NCBI RefSeq assembly: GCF_040529055.1
Contig: NZ_CP132342.1
Location: forward strand, 1,233,501 to 1,297,500
Length of the DNA: 64,000 nucleotides
From: Xanthomonas sontii
GTDB taxonomy: Bacteria > Pseudomonadota > Gammaproteobacteria > Xanthomonadales > Xanthomonadaceae
Reading direction: 5' to 3'
A program made the translations under genes and the position numbers. Positions 51,807 to 61,209 of the stretch are shown here, piece after piece; the first letter of the stretch is position 1, and each line of letters opens with the position of its first letter. The notes below the pieces were generated by a model. That model saw nothing but the letters and a program-made list of their open reading frames with translations, made no database searches and had not been told where the DNA came from.

Positions 51807-53084
51807 GTGACCGCGATTTTCGAGAGGCCCCTTCTGGGGCGACGTGTGCTGTTGTGCGTCGGCGGGGGAATCGCCGCCTACAAGGCGCTGGAATTGGTGC
51901 GGCGCCTGCGCGACGCCGGCGCCGAGGTGCAGGTGGCGATGACCGCCGGCGCGCAGCAGTTCGTCACCCCGCTGAGCTTCCAGGCGCTGTCCGGCCATCT
52001 CACCCGCACCACGCTGTGGGACAGTGGCGCCGAGCAGGCGATGGGTCACCTGGAACTGGCCCGCTGGGCCGAGCAGGTGGTGGTGGCCCCGGCCACTGCC
52101 GACCTGCTGGCGCGCCTGGCGCACGGGCTGGCCGACGATCTGGTGGGCACGCTGTGCCTGGCCAGCACCGCACCGCTCACCGTGTGCCCGGCGATGAACC
52201 ACCGCATGTGGCTGCACCCGGCCACCCAGGCCAACATCGCCACCCTGCGCGCGCGCGGCGCACAGGTGGTCGGCCCGAACGATGGCCCGCTGGCCGAAGG
52301 CGAGTCCGGCCCCGGTCGCCTGGCCGAACCGGAGCAGATCGTCGCCGCGCTCGTTGGGCGCACCGACCAGAACGCCGCGTCGGCCAAGCCGGCCGCGGCC
52401 GCCGTCCCGGCGCGTTCCGGCGCTGGCACCGGCACTGCCGCCCTGCGCGGCCTGCGCGTGGTGATCAGTGCCGGCCCCACCTACGAAGACCTGGATCCGG
52501 TGCGCTACCTGGGCAACCGCAGCAGCGGCAAGATGGGGTACGCGCTGGCCGCGGCCGCGGTCCGGCAAGGCGCCGAGGTGGTGCTGGTCAGCGGCCCGGT
52601 GCATTTGTCTACGCCCGACGGCGTGCAGCGCATCGATGTGCGCTCGGCCGCGCAGATGCGCGAGGCGGTGCTCGGCGCGCTGCCGGCGGACATCTACATC
52701 GGCACCGCGGCGGTCGCCGATTACACGCCAAAACAGGTGGCGGCGCAGAAGATCAAGAAGAGCGGCGAGACGCTCACCCTCGAACTGACCCGCACTCCGG
52801 ACATCCTGGCCGAGGTCGCCGCGCAGACCCAGGCGCTGAAGCTGGTGGTCGGCTTCGCCGCCGAGACCCACGACATCGAGCGCTATGCCCGTGGCAAACT
52901 CGCCGACAAGCACCTGGACCTGATCGTGGCCAACCGGGTGGGGGTGGCCGGCAACGGCTTCGAGAGCGACCAGAACGCGGCCACCGCCTATTGGCAGGAT
53001 GGCGAACGCGACTTCCCGGCGGTCTCCAAGACGCAGCTGGCCGAACAACTGCTGGACCTGATCGCGCAGAGGCTGCACGCATGA
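51807..53084 (+). CDS. coaBC: Bifunctional phosphopantothenoylcysteine decarboxylase/synthetase CoaBC
   Basis: A 425-residue enzyme for two successive steps of coenzyme A synthesis. The N-terminal FMN-dependent CoaC half starts [20 protein letters not shown] and carries the PAMN motif ([10 protein letters not shown]). A short Ala-rich linker near 185-210 leads to the CoaB half with [20 protein letters not shown] and [12 protein letters not shown]. The start is GTG 51807; the only nearby ATG is followed by an in-frame stop after seven codons. The stop overlaps the dut start (ATGA). Confidence 0.95.
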   Translation: MTAIFERPLLGRRVLLCVGGGIAAYKALELVRRLRDAGAEVQVAMTAGAQQFVTPLSFQALSGHLTRTTLWDSGAEQAMGHLELARWAEQVVVAPATADLLARLAHGLADDLVGTLCLASTAPLTVCPAMNHRMWLHPATQANIATLRARGAQVVGPNDGPLAEGESGPGRLAEPEQIVAALVGRTDQNAASAKPAAAAVPARSGAGTGTAALRGLRVVISAGPTYEDLDPVRYLGNRSSGKMGYALAAAAVRQGAEVVLVSGPVHLSTPDGVQRIDVRSAAQMREAVLGALPADIYIGTAAVADYTPKQVAAQKIKKSGETLTLELTRTPDILAEVAAQTQALKLVVGFAAETHDIERYARGKLADKHLDLIVANRVGVAGNGFESDQNAATAYWQDGERDFPAVSKTQLAEQLLDLIAQRLHA

Positions 53085-53551
53085 GCACTCCCACGCCCTA
53101 TCCGCTGCAGGTGAAGCTGCTGGATCCGCGCTTCGGCGACAGCTGGCCGCTGCCCGACTACGCCACCGAAGCCAGCGCCGGGCTCGACCTGCGCGCGGCC
53201 ACCGAGGCGCCGCTGACCCTGGCGCCGGGCGACACCGCGCTGATCCCCAGCGGCCTGTCCATCTACATCGCCGATCCGCAGCTGTGCGCGGTGGTGCTGC
53301 CGCGCTCGGGCCTGGGCCACCGCCACGGCATCGTGCTCGGCAACGGCACCGGCCTGATCGACGCCGATTACCAGGGGCCGCTGCTGATCAGCGTCTGGAA
53401 CCGCGGCCGCGAGGACTTCACCATCGCCCCCGGCGACCGCATCGCGCAGCTGGTGGTGATGCCGGTCGTGCGTGTCGCCCTGCAGGTGGTGGATACTTTC
53501 GCCGACAGCGCCAGGGGAACGGGTGGATTCGGCCATACCGGAGTGCGCTGA
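53081..53551 (+). CDS. dut: dUTP diphosphatase
   Basis: A 156-residue trimeric dUTPase that hydrolyses dUTP to dUMP, keeping uracil out of DNA and feeding dTMP synthesis. The five family motifs are in order: [39 protein letters not shown] and the flexible C-terminal [10 protein letters not shown]. The ATG overlaps the coaBC stop by four bases. The phosphohexomutase follows after 15 bases. Confidence 0.97.
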   Translation: MSTPTPYPLQVKLLDPRFGDSWPLPDYATEASAGLDLRAATEAPLTLAPGDTALIPSGLSIYIADPQLCAVVLPRSGLGHRHGIVLGNGTGLIDADYQGPLLISVWNRGREDFTIAPGDRIAQLVVMPVVRVALQVVDTFADSARGTGGFGHTGVR

Positions 53552-53566
53552 CAGGGGATCGTCTGC

Positions 53567-55903
53567 ATGAGCGAGGCAACACAAGCGCGGCCGGTGCCGC
53601 AGGGTTTGCGCAAGGTGGCGCCTCTGCTGACGGTGCTGCTGGTGCTGTTGGTGGTCTGGTTCGGCTGGAGCGGGGTCGAGCAATGGCGCGCCGAGCAGGC
53701 CGCCGCCACCCTGGAGCAGGCGCGCGATGCCGCGGTGACGCAGACCCAGCAGGCGCTGGCGGGCGTGGGCAAACGCCTGTCCGAACGCCTGCAGCAGCCG
53801 GCCGTGCAGGCGGCCCTGCGCCGCGGCGACGCCGCGGCCGCCGCCCAGGCGCTGCGTGCGGACTGGGCGCAGGCCGAGGACGCGCAGGTGCTGCCGGCCG
53901 ACCTGGAGCCGGGCTACACCGATGCGGCGCACTTCGGCTACGGCCGCCTGGCGCTGCTGGAGAAGGCCCTGATGACCGGCAAGCTCGCCAGCGCGGTGAT
54001 CCGCGACGGCGGCGGCCCGCGGCTGGGCCTGGCCGCGCCGGTCTCGCTGGGCGGCAACGCCGGGGTGGTGTATCTGCGCCTGCCACTGGCGCTGCTGACC
54101 GACCCGGTTGCGCAGGCATCGGTGCCGGGCACCGGCTATCTGGCCCTGCGCCAGGGCGGCTACGACGTGATCGCCGCCGGCGACAATGCGCTGCACGATC
54201 GCGCCGACGCGATGTCGCGCCCGGTCGGCGACAGCGGCCTGCGCATGGTCGCCTCGCTGCCGGATACCGAAGCCGGTCCGCTGGGGCTGGGCGCACTGCC
54301 CTGCCTGCTGGTCGCCGCCCTGTGCCTGGTGCTGGGCGCGCTGTTGTTGCTGGCCGCGCGCGGGCGCCTGCCGCAGCCGCGGGTGCGCCGCGCCGGCCCG
54401 GCGGTGGCCGAAGAACACACCCTGCAGCAGAGCCTGCAACGCCAGGAGCCGCCCCCGCCGCCTTCGTCCACCGCCGAGGAAACCGCGCCGGCCAAGCCGG
54501 TGCCGGCGTTCACGGTGGCGCCGGAGATCTTCCGCGCCTACGACATCCGCGGCGTGGTCGGCCGCGACCTCAGCCCGCAGGTCGCCGCGCTGATCGGCCA
54601 GGCGATCGGCGCGGTGATGCAGGAGCAGGGGCTCAACGAGGTGGTGGTCGGCCGCGATGGCCGCCTGTCCGGGCCGGAGCTGTCGGCCGCACTGATCGAA
54701 GGCCTGCGCCGCGCCGGCTGCCATGTCACCGACATCGGCCTGGCGCCGACCCCGGTGGTTTACTTCGCCGCCTACCACCTGCGCGCCGGCAGCTGCGTGG
54801 CGGTGACCGGCAGCCACAACCCCGCCGACTACAACGGCTTCAAGATCGTGGTCGGCGGCGAGACCCTGTCCGGCGCCGCCATCGCCGACCTGTACACGCG
54901 GATCAGCGCCGGCCGCCTGCCCACGGCCGAGGAGCCGGGCCGGCTCCAGCAGCGCGATGTCGGCGACGACTACATCCAGCGCATCGCCGACGACGTGCAG
55001 CTGGACCGCCCGCTCAAGGTGGTGGCCGATGCCGGCAACGGCGTCGGTGGCGAACTGGCGCCGCGCCTGCTGGAAGCGATCGGTGCCGAGGTCGTGCCGC
55101 TGTATTGCGACGTCGACGGCACCTTCCCCAACCACCATCCCGATCCCAGCGAGCCGCACAACCTCGAGGATCTGGTGCAGACGGTGCGGCGCTTCGACGC
55201 CGATCTCGGCGTGGCCTTCGACGGCGACGCCGACCGCCTCGGCGTGGTCACCAAGGAAGGCACGGTGATCTACCCGGACCGCCTGCTGATGCTGTTCGCC
55301 GCCGACGTGCTGCAACGCAATCCCGGCGCGCTGGTGATCTACGACGTCAAGTGCACCGGCAAGCTATCCGACTACGTGCTGCGCAACGGCGGCAGCCCGC
55401 TGGTGTGGAAGACCGGGCATTCGCTGATCAAGGCGAAGATGCGCGAGACCGACGCCGAACTGGCCGGCGAGATGAGCGGCCACTTCTTCTTCAAGGAGCG
55501 CTGGTACGGCTTCGACGACGGCCTGTACGCGGCGGCGCGATTGCTGGAGATCCTGGCCCAGCGCGAGGAATCGCCGTCGGAAGTGCTGGCCGAACTGCCC
55601 GACAGCGTGGCCTCGCCGGAGATCAAGCTGCCGGTGGACGGGCAGGACGCGCATGCGCTGGTCGCCGAGCTGGTCGCCCAGGCGCAGCAGGAGGGCTCGC
55701 CGTTCGCCGGCGCGCGGCTGCTGACCATCGACGGGCTGCGCGCCGACTTCCCGGATGGCTGGGGCCTGGTGCGCGCCTCCAACACCACGCCGGTGCTGGT
55801 GCTGCGCTTCGAAGCCGACAACGCGGCGGCGCTGGAGCGGATCAAGGCGCTGTTCCGCGCACAGCTGCAGGCCGTGCTGCCGGGCCTGGCGCCGACCTTC
55901 TGA
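53567..55903 (+). CDS. algC: Membrane-anchored phosphomannomutase/phosphoglucomutase (AlgC-type)
   Basis: A 778-residue protein. The C-terminal ~460 residues (from about 320, APEIFRAYDIRG) are a complete alpha-D-phosphohexomutase with phosphoserine loop TGSHNPADYNG, metal loop FDGDADR and sugar-binding GEMSGHFFF. This makes mannose-1-P and glucose-1-P for LPS and exopolysaccharide. The N-terminal third has a helix at about 19-37, a ~205-residue periplasmic-type region and a second helix at about 245-265, like a signalling CHASE-type input. The order coaBC-dut-mutase matches Pseudomonas algC. The periplasmic region's role is unknown. Confidence 0.92.
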   Translation: MSEATQARPVPQGLRKVAPLLTVLLVLLVVWFGWSGVEQWRAEQAAATLEQARDAAVTQTQQALAGVGKRLSERLQQPAVQAALRRGDAAAAAQALRADWAQAEDAQVLPADLEPGYTDAAHFGYGRLALLEKALMTGKLASAVIRDGGGPRLGLAAPVSLGGNAGVVYLRLPLALLTDPVAQASVPGTGYLALRQGGYDVIAAGDNALHDRADAMSRPVGDSGLRMVASLPDTEAGPLGLGALPCLLVAALCLVLGALLLLAARGRLPQPRVRRAGPAVAEEHTLQQSLQRQEPPPPPSSTAEETAPAKPVPAFTVAPEIFRAYDIRGVVGRDLSPQVAALIGQAIGAVMQEQGLNEVVVGRDGRLSGPELSAALIEGLRRAGCHVTDIGLAPTPVVYFAAYHLRAGSCVAVTGSHNPADYNGFKIVVGGETLSGAAIADLYTRISAGRLPTAEEPGRLQQRDVGDDYIQRIADDVQLDRPLKVVADAGNGVGGELAPRLLEAIGAEVVPLYCDVDGTFPNHHPDPSEPHNLEDLVQTVRRFDADLGVAFDGDADRLGVVTKEGTVIYPDRLLMLFAADVLQRNPGALVIYDVKCTGKLSDYVLRNGGSPLVWKTGHSLIKAKMRETDAELAGEMSGHFFFKERWYGFDDGLYAAARLLEILAQREESPSEVLAELPDSVASPEIKLPVDGQDAHALVAELVAQAQQEGSPFAGARLLTIDGLRADFPDGWGLVRASNTTPVLVLRFEADNAAALERIKALFRAQLQAVLPGLAPTF

Positions 55904-55952
55904 GGCGGCGTCGCGCGTCCGGCCTGGTCCGGGCGCCGGGGTGTGCGACGGC

Positions 55953-56624
55953 TCAGCCGCCGGCGGTGGTCGCGGACTGTGCCGGGCCGTTGCCCCGGGC
56001 CGCGCGATAGCGCTGCAGCACGTCCTCGATTTCCTGATCCAGGCCGAGCCGCTGCTGTTCGAAGTTCTTCTGCATGCGCAGTTGCCACAGCAGGGCGCGG
56101 TGCCGCTGCTGCACGTCGTCGGCGGTCTTGGCCGGCACGCTCTGCCCGGCCAGTTCGCGCGCGCCGGCGCCGGACAGCAGGCCGATCAGGCCCTGGCGCA
56201 GGCTCTCCACGTTGTAGCGCGCGGTCTGGATGTTGTTGTCGACGATGCCGATGCGCTCGGCGAACACCCGGCGCAGTTCGTCCTCGGTCTGGTACGACAG
56301 CAGCATCGCCTGGTCGGTGCGCTTGCGCGTCTCCAGCGCGGCCTGGTCGGCGCGCTGCTGCGCGGCGTCGGCGGCGGCAGCGGCGCGTTCCTCGGCATTG
56401 AGCGCACGCCCCACCTCGGCGCTGCGCATGCCGCTGGTGGCGTTGAACTCGTCGCGTGCCTGGTTCACCGCTTCCGGCGGCAACGCATCGCTGCAGGTAC
56501 GTTGGCCGCCCTGGTTCCAGCAGTACAGCTTCTTGGACGGCGCCGACGCCTGTTGCGCGGCGGCCGGCAAGGCGAGCAGCGCCAGCAGCGCCGGCAGGAC
56601 GCGAGTGCGTGGTCGGATCGGCAT
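55953..56624 (-). CDS. Exported DUF4124-like protein with coiled coil
   Basis: A 223-residue secreted or periplasmic protein. A signal peptide (ALLALLALPAAAQQ) leads to KKLYCWNQGGQRTCSDALPPEAV, a DUF4124-like Cys-containing motif that usually describes a short beta hairpin. The remainder (about 65-210) is charged and helical (RAAAAADAAQQRADQAALETRKR), predicted coiled coil. No enzymatic motif is visible. It follows pyrE by 18 bases on the same strand and converges on the phosphohexomutase gene. Confidence 0.78.
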   Translation of the reverse strand: MPIRPRTRVLPALLALLALPAAAQQASAPSKKLYCWNQGGQRTCSDALPPEAVNQARDEFNATSGMRSAEVGRALNAEERAAAAADAAQQRADQAALETRKRTDQAMLLSYQTEDELRRVFAERIGIVDNNIQTARYNVESLRQGLIGLLSGAGARELAGQSVPAKTADDVQQRHRALLWQLRMQKNFEQQRLGLDQEIEDVLQRYRAARGNGPAQSATTAGG

Positions 56625-56642
56625 CGTGGCAGCCCCCTGCTG

Positions 56643-57302
56643 TCAGCCAGACGAAGCGCAGCCGTAGCGGGCCCGGTAGGCCAGCAGCGGTTCGCGGAAG
56701 CCGACAAGGTCTGCGTTTCCGTCGATGAATGCAAGCAGGTCGCCCAGATGCGCGACCGAGACCACAGGAACGCCGGCCTCGGCGGCCACCGCCTGCGCCG
56801 CCGAGCGGCGGTCGTCCTCGGCGGCGATCTCCTGGCGGTCCAGCGCGACCAGGATCGCGGCCGGTTCGCCGCCGGCGGCGCGGATGATGCCCAGCGCCTC
56901 GCGGATCGCGGTGCCGGCGGTGATCACGTCGTCCACGATCAGCACCCGGCGGCCGGCCAGCGGCGCGCCGATCAGGCTGCCGCCTTCGCCGTGCGCCTTG
57001 GCTTCCTTGCGGTTGAACGCCAGCGGCAAATCGCGCCCGCGCCGCGCGTACTCGCAGGCCACCGCCGTCGCCAGCGGAATGCCCTTGTAGGCCGGGCCGA
57101 ACAGCAGATCGAAGTCGAGCCCGGCGGCGTCGGCCGCATCGGCGTAGCACGCCGCCAGCCGCGCCATGCTGGCGCCGGAGTCGAAGCGCCCGGCGTTGAA
57201 GAAATACGGACTGAGGCGCCCGGACTTCAGCGTGAACTCGCCGAAGCGCAGCGCCTCCACGTCCAGGGCCAGTTGCAGGAAACGGTGCCGGTAGTCGGTC
57301 AT
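56643..57302 (-). CDS. pyrE: Orotate phosphoribosyltransferase
   Basis: A 219-residue PRTase that joins orotate and PRPP to give OMP in pyrimidine synthesis. FGEFTLKSGRLSPYFFNAG begins the fold, the hood region holds FNRKEAKAHGEGG, and the PRPP loop is VLIVDDVITAGTAI. ATG 57302 lies directly after an ATTCCC-type element whose mirror copy precedes the divergent xthA start. The intergenic DNA can fold into a long hairpin. Confidence 0.95.
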   Translation of the reverse strand: MTDYRHRFLQLALDVEALRFGEFTLKSGRLSPYFFNAGRFDSGASMARLAACYADAADAAGLDFDLLFGPAYKGIPLATAVACEYARRGRDLPLAFNRKEAKAHGEGGSLIGAPLAGRRVLIVDDVITAGTAIREALGIIRAAGGEPAAILVALDRQEIAAEDDRRSAAQAVAAEAGVPVVSVAHLGDLLAFIDGNADLVGFREPLLAYRARYGCASSG

Positions 57303-57303
57303 T

Positions 57304-57338
57304 GGGGGGCCGGGAATGGGGAAACGGGAATAGGGAAT
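57304..57338. repeat. ATTCCC-type element C (copy 4), abutting the pyrE start
   Basis: CCGGGAATGGGGAA (57310-57323) and GGGAATAGGGAAT (57326-57338) are exactly complementary to copy 5, giving 27 paired bases with one 2-base internal loop around a 57-base spacer. Confidence 0.85.
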
Positions 57339-57393
57339 CGATAAAGCGTACCCCAGCAGGACCGCGAAGACGGAACAACCGCTATGCTTTTCA

Positions 57394-57431
57394 CCATTCC
57401 CTATTCCCCTTTCCCCATTCCCGGCTCTTCC
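57394..57431. repeat. ATTCCC-type element C (copy 5), abutting the xthA start
   Basis: ATTCCCTATTCCC (57396-57408) and TTCCCCATTCCCGG (57411-57424) end seven bases before the xthA ATG at 57432. Confidence 0.85.
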
Positions 57432-58232
57432 ATGCGCATCATCAGCTTCAACGCCAACGGCCTGCGGTCGGCCGCCACCAAGGGCTTTTTCGAGTGGTTC
57501 GCCACCCAGCAGGCGGATGTGCTGTGCGTGCAGGAGACCAAGGCGCAGGAGCATCAGCTGGCCGGGCCGGCGTTCCTGCCGGACGGCTACCGGGTCTGGT
57601 TCCGCGACGCCAGTACCAAGAAGGGCTACAGCGGCGTGGCCATCTACAGCAAGCGCGAGCCGGACGAGGTGCGGACCGCGCTGGGCTGGCCCGAGTTCGA
57701 CGAGGAGGGCCGCTACATCGAGGCGCGCTTCGGCAACCTGAGCGTGGTGTCCTTCTACATTCCTTCCGGGTCCTCCGGCGAACTGCGCCAGGGCTACAAG
57801 TTCCAGGTCATGGACTGGCTGCGGCCGATCCTGGTGGAGTGGCTGCACAGCGGCCGCGACTATGTGCTGTGCGGCGACTGGAACATCGTGCGCTCGGCGC
57901 TGGACATCAAGAACTGGAAGTCGAACCAGAAGAACTCCGGCTGCCTGCCGGCCGAGCGCGACTGGCTCAACGGCCTGTGCGCCGACAGTGCCGACGAGGC
58001 CGATGCGGCCAGCGGCCGCGGCTGGGTCGACGCCTACCGCGCGCTGCATCCGGATGGCCAGGACTACACCTGGTGGAGCAACCGCGGCGCGGCGCGCGCC
58101 AACGACGTCGGTTGGCGCATCGACTACCAGTTCGTCACCCCGACCCTGCGCGAGCGCCTGCAGGGCTGTTCGATCTATACCGCGCAGCGCTTCTCCGACC
58201 ACGCGCCGTTCACGGTGGACTACCGCACGTGA
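57432..58232 (+). CDS. xthA: Exodeoxyribonuclease III (AP endonuclease)
   Basis: A 266-residue Mg-dependent nuclease of the ExoIII/APE1 family acting at abasic sites and 3' blocked ends. ISFNANGLRSA begins the fold, VQETKAQ carries the metal-ligand Glu, DWNIVRSALDIKNWKSN holds catalytic Asp and Asn, and FSDHAPFTVDY supplies the His. ATG 57432 was chosen because the longer frame from 57384 would translate repeat DNA (MLFTIPYSPFPIPG). Its stop overlaps the GTG start of ampG (GTGA). Confidence 0.95.
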   Translation: MRIISFNANGLRSAATKGFFEWFATQQADVLCVQETKAQEHQLAGPAFLPDGYRVWFRDASTKKGYSGVAIYSKREPDEVRTALGWPEFDEEGRYIEARFGNLSVVSFYIPSGSSGELRQGYKFQVMDWLRPILVEWLHSGRDYVLCGDWNIVRSALDIKNWKSNQKNSGCLPAERDWLNGLCADSADEADAASGRGWVDAYRALHPDGQDYTWWSNRGAARANDVGWRIDYQFVTPTLRERLQGCSIYTAQRFSDHAPFTVDYRT

Positions 58233-59596
58233 TCGGCGCACTGGGCGCTTGGTGGCGGTCGCTGGACGTATACGCCAACCCGCGGGTGCGGGCGATGCTG
58301 TTTCTGGGATTTTCCTCGGGGCTGCCGTTCGCATTGGTGCTGACCACGCTGTCGGCGCGTCTGCGCCAGGCCGGCATCGACCGGACCACCATCGGCTACT
58401 TCAGTCTGGTCGGGCTGGCGTACTCGTTGAAGTACTTCTGGTCGCCGATCGTGGACCGTCTGCCGATCCCGGTTCTCTCGCGACTTGGTCGGCGGCGTAG
58501 CTGGATGCTGGTTGCACAGATCGGCGTCGTTGCCGGCCTGGTCGCACTCGCGCTGGCCAATCCCGCGCTGGACGCGCGCGCGGTGGCATTGCTTGCCGTC
58601 TGCACTGCTTTCGCCGCGGCAACCCAGGACATTGTCGTGGACGCCTATCGAATCGAGGCGGCTCAGGCCGATACGCAAGGCGCGATGGTCGCCGCCTATC
58701 AGGCTGGCTACCAGTTGGCGCTGATCTGTACCGGCGCCGGTGCCCTGACCTTGGCGGCAGAACTGGGCTGGAAGGCGTCCTACCTGATCATGGCGGTCTG
58801 CGGATTGGTCGGTCTTGTCACGACGCTCTGCATTGCCGAACCCATGACGGGCACCAGCGGTCCAATACGTCCGGTCGAACCCATGGTGGAGGCGTTCCGC
58901 ACGCGCGCGCAGCGTTGGCCGGCGTGGATCAGAGCGACGGTTGCTTGGTGCATCGGTGCCGTGATCTGCCCGTTCGTCGACTTCTTCGCGCGGATGGGCT
59001 GGAAGGTGGGCATCTTGTCCCTTTCCCTGGTGATCACCTACCGACTCAACTACACCACGATGGGCGTTGCGGCCAATACGTTCTATCTGGACATGGGGTT
59101 TACGCTGGAACAGATCGCATTGGTCTCCAAGGTCTATGGGATCCTCATGACGATCGTCGGCGCTTTTCTGGCAGGCATCCTGGTCCGTCGTTACGGCATA
59201 GCGCGGACGTTGCTGATCGGATTGGTCCTGCTTAGTGGCGCCAACCTGATCTACGCGCATATCGCCAGCATCCACCCCGGGATCGCCTGGCTGGCGACTG
59301 CGATCAGCGCCGACAACGTGGCCAACGGTATCGCCGGGACCGCCTTCATCGCTTACATGTCATCGCTGACCAGTCCGAACTACACGGCGACGCAATACGC
59401 TCTGTTCGGAACCCTGTGGAGCCTTCCCGCCAAGTCGATCGCCAGTCAATGGGGCAAGATCGTGGACGCCTGGGGCTATCCTCCGTTCTTTGTCTATACC
59501 GCTGCGATTGGCATCCTTGCGTTACCGATGATCATCTGGCTCATCTGGCGTGAGCCACGAATGAGGGAAGAGGAGGGCGTGCAGAAAACACCCTGA
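58229..59596 (+). CDS. ampG: AmpG-family muropeptide MFS transporter
   Basis: A 455-residue inner-membrane permease with about twelve helices. Family marks are MLFLGFSSGLPFALVLTTLSARL, the GYFSLVGLAYSLKYFWSPIVDRL loop and DIVVDAYRIE. AmpG imports GlcNAc-anhydroMurNAc peptides released during wall growth. It begins at GTG 58229, overlapping the xthA stop by four bases. The anmK gene lies 400 bases downstream on the other strand, so import and the anhydroMurNAc kinase step are encoded together. The second half looks slightly lower in GC than its neighbours. Confidence 0.92.
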   Translation: MIGALGAWWRSLDVYANPRVRAMLFLGFSSGLPFALVLTTLSARLRQAGIDRTTIGYFSLVGLAYSLKYFWSPIVDRLPIPVLSRLGRRRSWMLVAQIGVVAGLVALALANPALDARAVALLAVCTAFAAATQDIVVDAYRIEAAQADTQGAMVAAYQAGYQLALICTGAGALTLAAELGWKASYLIMAVCGLVGLVTTLCIAEPMTGTSGPIRPVEPMVEAFRTRAQRWPAWIRATVAWCIGAVICPFVDFFARMGWKVGILSLSLVITYRLNYTTMGVAANTFYLDMGFTLEQIALVSKVYGILMTIVGAFLAGILVRRYGIARTLLIGLVLLSGANLIYAHIASIHPGIAWLATAISADNVANGIAGTAFIAYMSSLTSPNYTATQYALFGTLWSLPAKSIASQWGKIVDAWGYPPFFVYTAAIGILALPMIIWLIWREPRMREEEGVQKTP

Positions 59597-59746
59597 TCGC
59601 TGGGTTTCTCGGCCATAGCAGCTCGTGTATACGAGGCACGTATCCGCAATTGCCTCACAGCCATTGCCGTCCAGCGATTGAAAGGCCGTCCCCGGACGGG
59701 GATGATGGGCAACGGCGCACGCGTGCGCCGCCGCCCGGGAGTCCGC

Positions 59747-59974
59747 ATGAGCGACCTTGTGTTGCGCGATATCGACCCGTTCCTGCTCGAACGCATCCGC
59801 CGCATCGCCGTTGCGCGCGGCTGGACCCAGCGCCAGGCGGTGCTGGCGCTGATCGAGCAGGGCCTGTTCTCCAGCGAGCACGACGTGCGCAGCGGGTTCG
59901 AGCACCGCGAGGTGGATGCGCTCTCGGAGGCGATCGCGGCCTTGCGCGCGCTGCCGGCCGGCAGCGGTTTCTGA
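59747..59974 (+). CDS. Small RHH-like protein, function unknown
   Basis: A 75-residue protein. The N-terminal strand SDLVLRDIDPFLLERIRRIAVARGWTQRQAVLALIEQGLF fits a ribbon-helix-helix (FitA/Arc-like) DNA-binding pattern: a short strand, then two helices. A less conserved Ala-rich helix follows. RHH proteins often serve as antitoxins or repressors, but no toxin gene is adjacent. The start ATG 59747 is favoured over the frame from 59678, which begins in poorly structured sequence. The gene converges on anmK with a 15-base gap. Confidence 0.65.
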   Translation: MSDLVLRDIDPFLLERIRRIAVARGWTQRQAVLALIEQGLFSSEHDVRSGFEHREVDALSEAIAALRALPAGSGF

Positions 59975-59989
59975 ATCCCGACGCCTCGC

Positions 59990-61120
59990 TTACGCGGGGT
60001 GGATCGCGCCGAGGATGCGCGGCCCGCGCGCGCCGCTGACCGACGGCAGGTTGCCCGGCAGCCCGGCCAGGGTCTGTCGCGCCAGCCAGGCGAAGCCCAT
60101 CGCTTCGATGTAGTCCGGGTCCAGGCCCTGCGCCTGGGTCGAGTGCACCTGCACCCCCGGCAAGCGCGCCTGCAGCCGCGCCAGCAACAGCGGGTTGTGC
60201 ACGCCGCCGCCGCACACCAGCAACTGCCGGGTCGCCGGCTGCTGCGCCAGCAGCGCATCGGCGATGGTGGCCGCGGTCAGTTCCAGCAGCGTCGCCTGCA
60301 CCGCGGCCGGCGTGGGCGCCGGGGTGTCCAGGCAGGCCTCCAGCCAGCGCAGGTGGAACTGCTCGCGCCCGGTGCTCTTGGGCGGCGGCAGCGCGAACCA
60401 CGGATCGGCCAGCAGGCGCTGCAACAGGTCGGCGTCGACCGCGCCGCTGGCGGCGAACGCGCCGCCCGCATCGTAGGGCTGGCCGCGATGGCGCTGGCAC
60501 CAGGCATCGAGCAGCGCGTTGGCCGGGCCGGTGTCGAAGCCGCGCACCGCGCCGTGCGCCGGCAGCAAGGTTAGGTTGCCGATGCCGCCGAGGTTGAGCA
60601 CGGCCCGGTCCTCGTGCGCCGTCCCCAGCATCGCCGCATGGAAGGCCGGCATCAGTGGTGCGCCATGGCCGCCGGCGGCGACGTCGCGGCGGCGGAAGTC
60701 GCAGACCGTGGCGATGCCGGTCAGTTCGGCGATGCGGTTGCCGTCGCCGAGCTGCCAGGTGAAGGCGGGGTCGGCCAGCGGGCGGTGGCGCACGGTCTGC
60801 CCGTGCGACCCGATCGCGCGGACCGCGGCCGGCGCCACCCCGGCGTCGTCGAGCAGGCGCAGCGCCGCCTCGGCGAAGGCGATCGCGACCTCTGCATCAA
60901 GCTGGCCCAGCGCGTCCAGCGAGGCGATGTCGCCGCCTTCGCCCAGCGCGATCAGCGCCGCGCGCTGCTGCGGCGCCCACGCATAGGTGCGCCCCAGCTG
61001 CAGCTGCGGGTTGCCGTCGTGGTCGAAGCGCACCAGCGCGGCATCGATGCCGTCGGCGCTGGTGCCGGACATCAGGCCCAGGAACAGGGCGTCGTCGGGA
61101 ACGGCGGAAGGCGAGGGCAT
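59990..61120 (-). CDS. anmK: Anhydro-N-acetylmuramic acid kinase
   Basis: A 376-residue sugar kinase that converts imported 1,6-anhydroMurNAc to MurNAc-6-P for wall recycling. The ASKHA phosphate-1 loop is [48 protein letters not shown] and [11 protein letters not shown] follow as in the family, with [12 protein letters not shown] in the C-terminal half. ATG 61120 (MPSPSAV) was chosen over a GTG three codons upstream. The M23 peptidase gene upstream and ampG nearby share peptidoglycan functions. Confidence 0.95.
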   Translation of the reverse strand: MPSPSAVPDDALFLGLMSGTSADGIDAALVRFDHDGNPQLQLGRTYAWAPQQRAALIALGEGGDIASLDALGQLDAEVAIAFAEAALRLLDDAGVAPAAVRAIGSHGQTVRHRPLADPAFTWQLGDGNRIAELTGIATVCDFRRRDVAAGGHGAPLMPAFHAAMLGTAHEDRAVLNLGGIGNLTLLPAHGAVRGFDTGPANALLDAWCQRHRGQPYDAGGAFAASGAVDADLLQRLLADPWFALPPPKSTGREQFHLRWLEACLDTPAPTPAAVQATLLELTAATIADALLAQQPATRQLLVCGGGVHNPLLLARLQARLPGVQVHSTQAQGLDPDYIEAMGFAWLARQTLAGLPGNLPSVSGARGPRILGAIHPA

Positions 61121-61209
61121 GCAAGACACCAGGCGGCGGTCGGCGCCGCAGCGTGGGCCAGGCGCCGCCGCCCGTCAATGCGCGGCGCGGCGGAACCGGC
61201 TGCCGGTGC

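Noticed and set aside
52988-55315. A 775-residue minus-strand frame opposite dut and the phosphohexomutase
   Set aside because: Shadow of the GC-skewed codon positions of well-supported genes on the other strand.
57384-57431. Longer xthA start giving an MLFTIPYSPFPIPG extension
   Set aside because: These codons are the ATTCCC repeat element; the ExoIII fold starts at ATG 57432.
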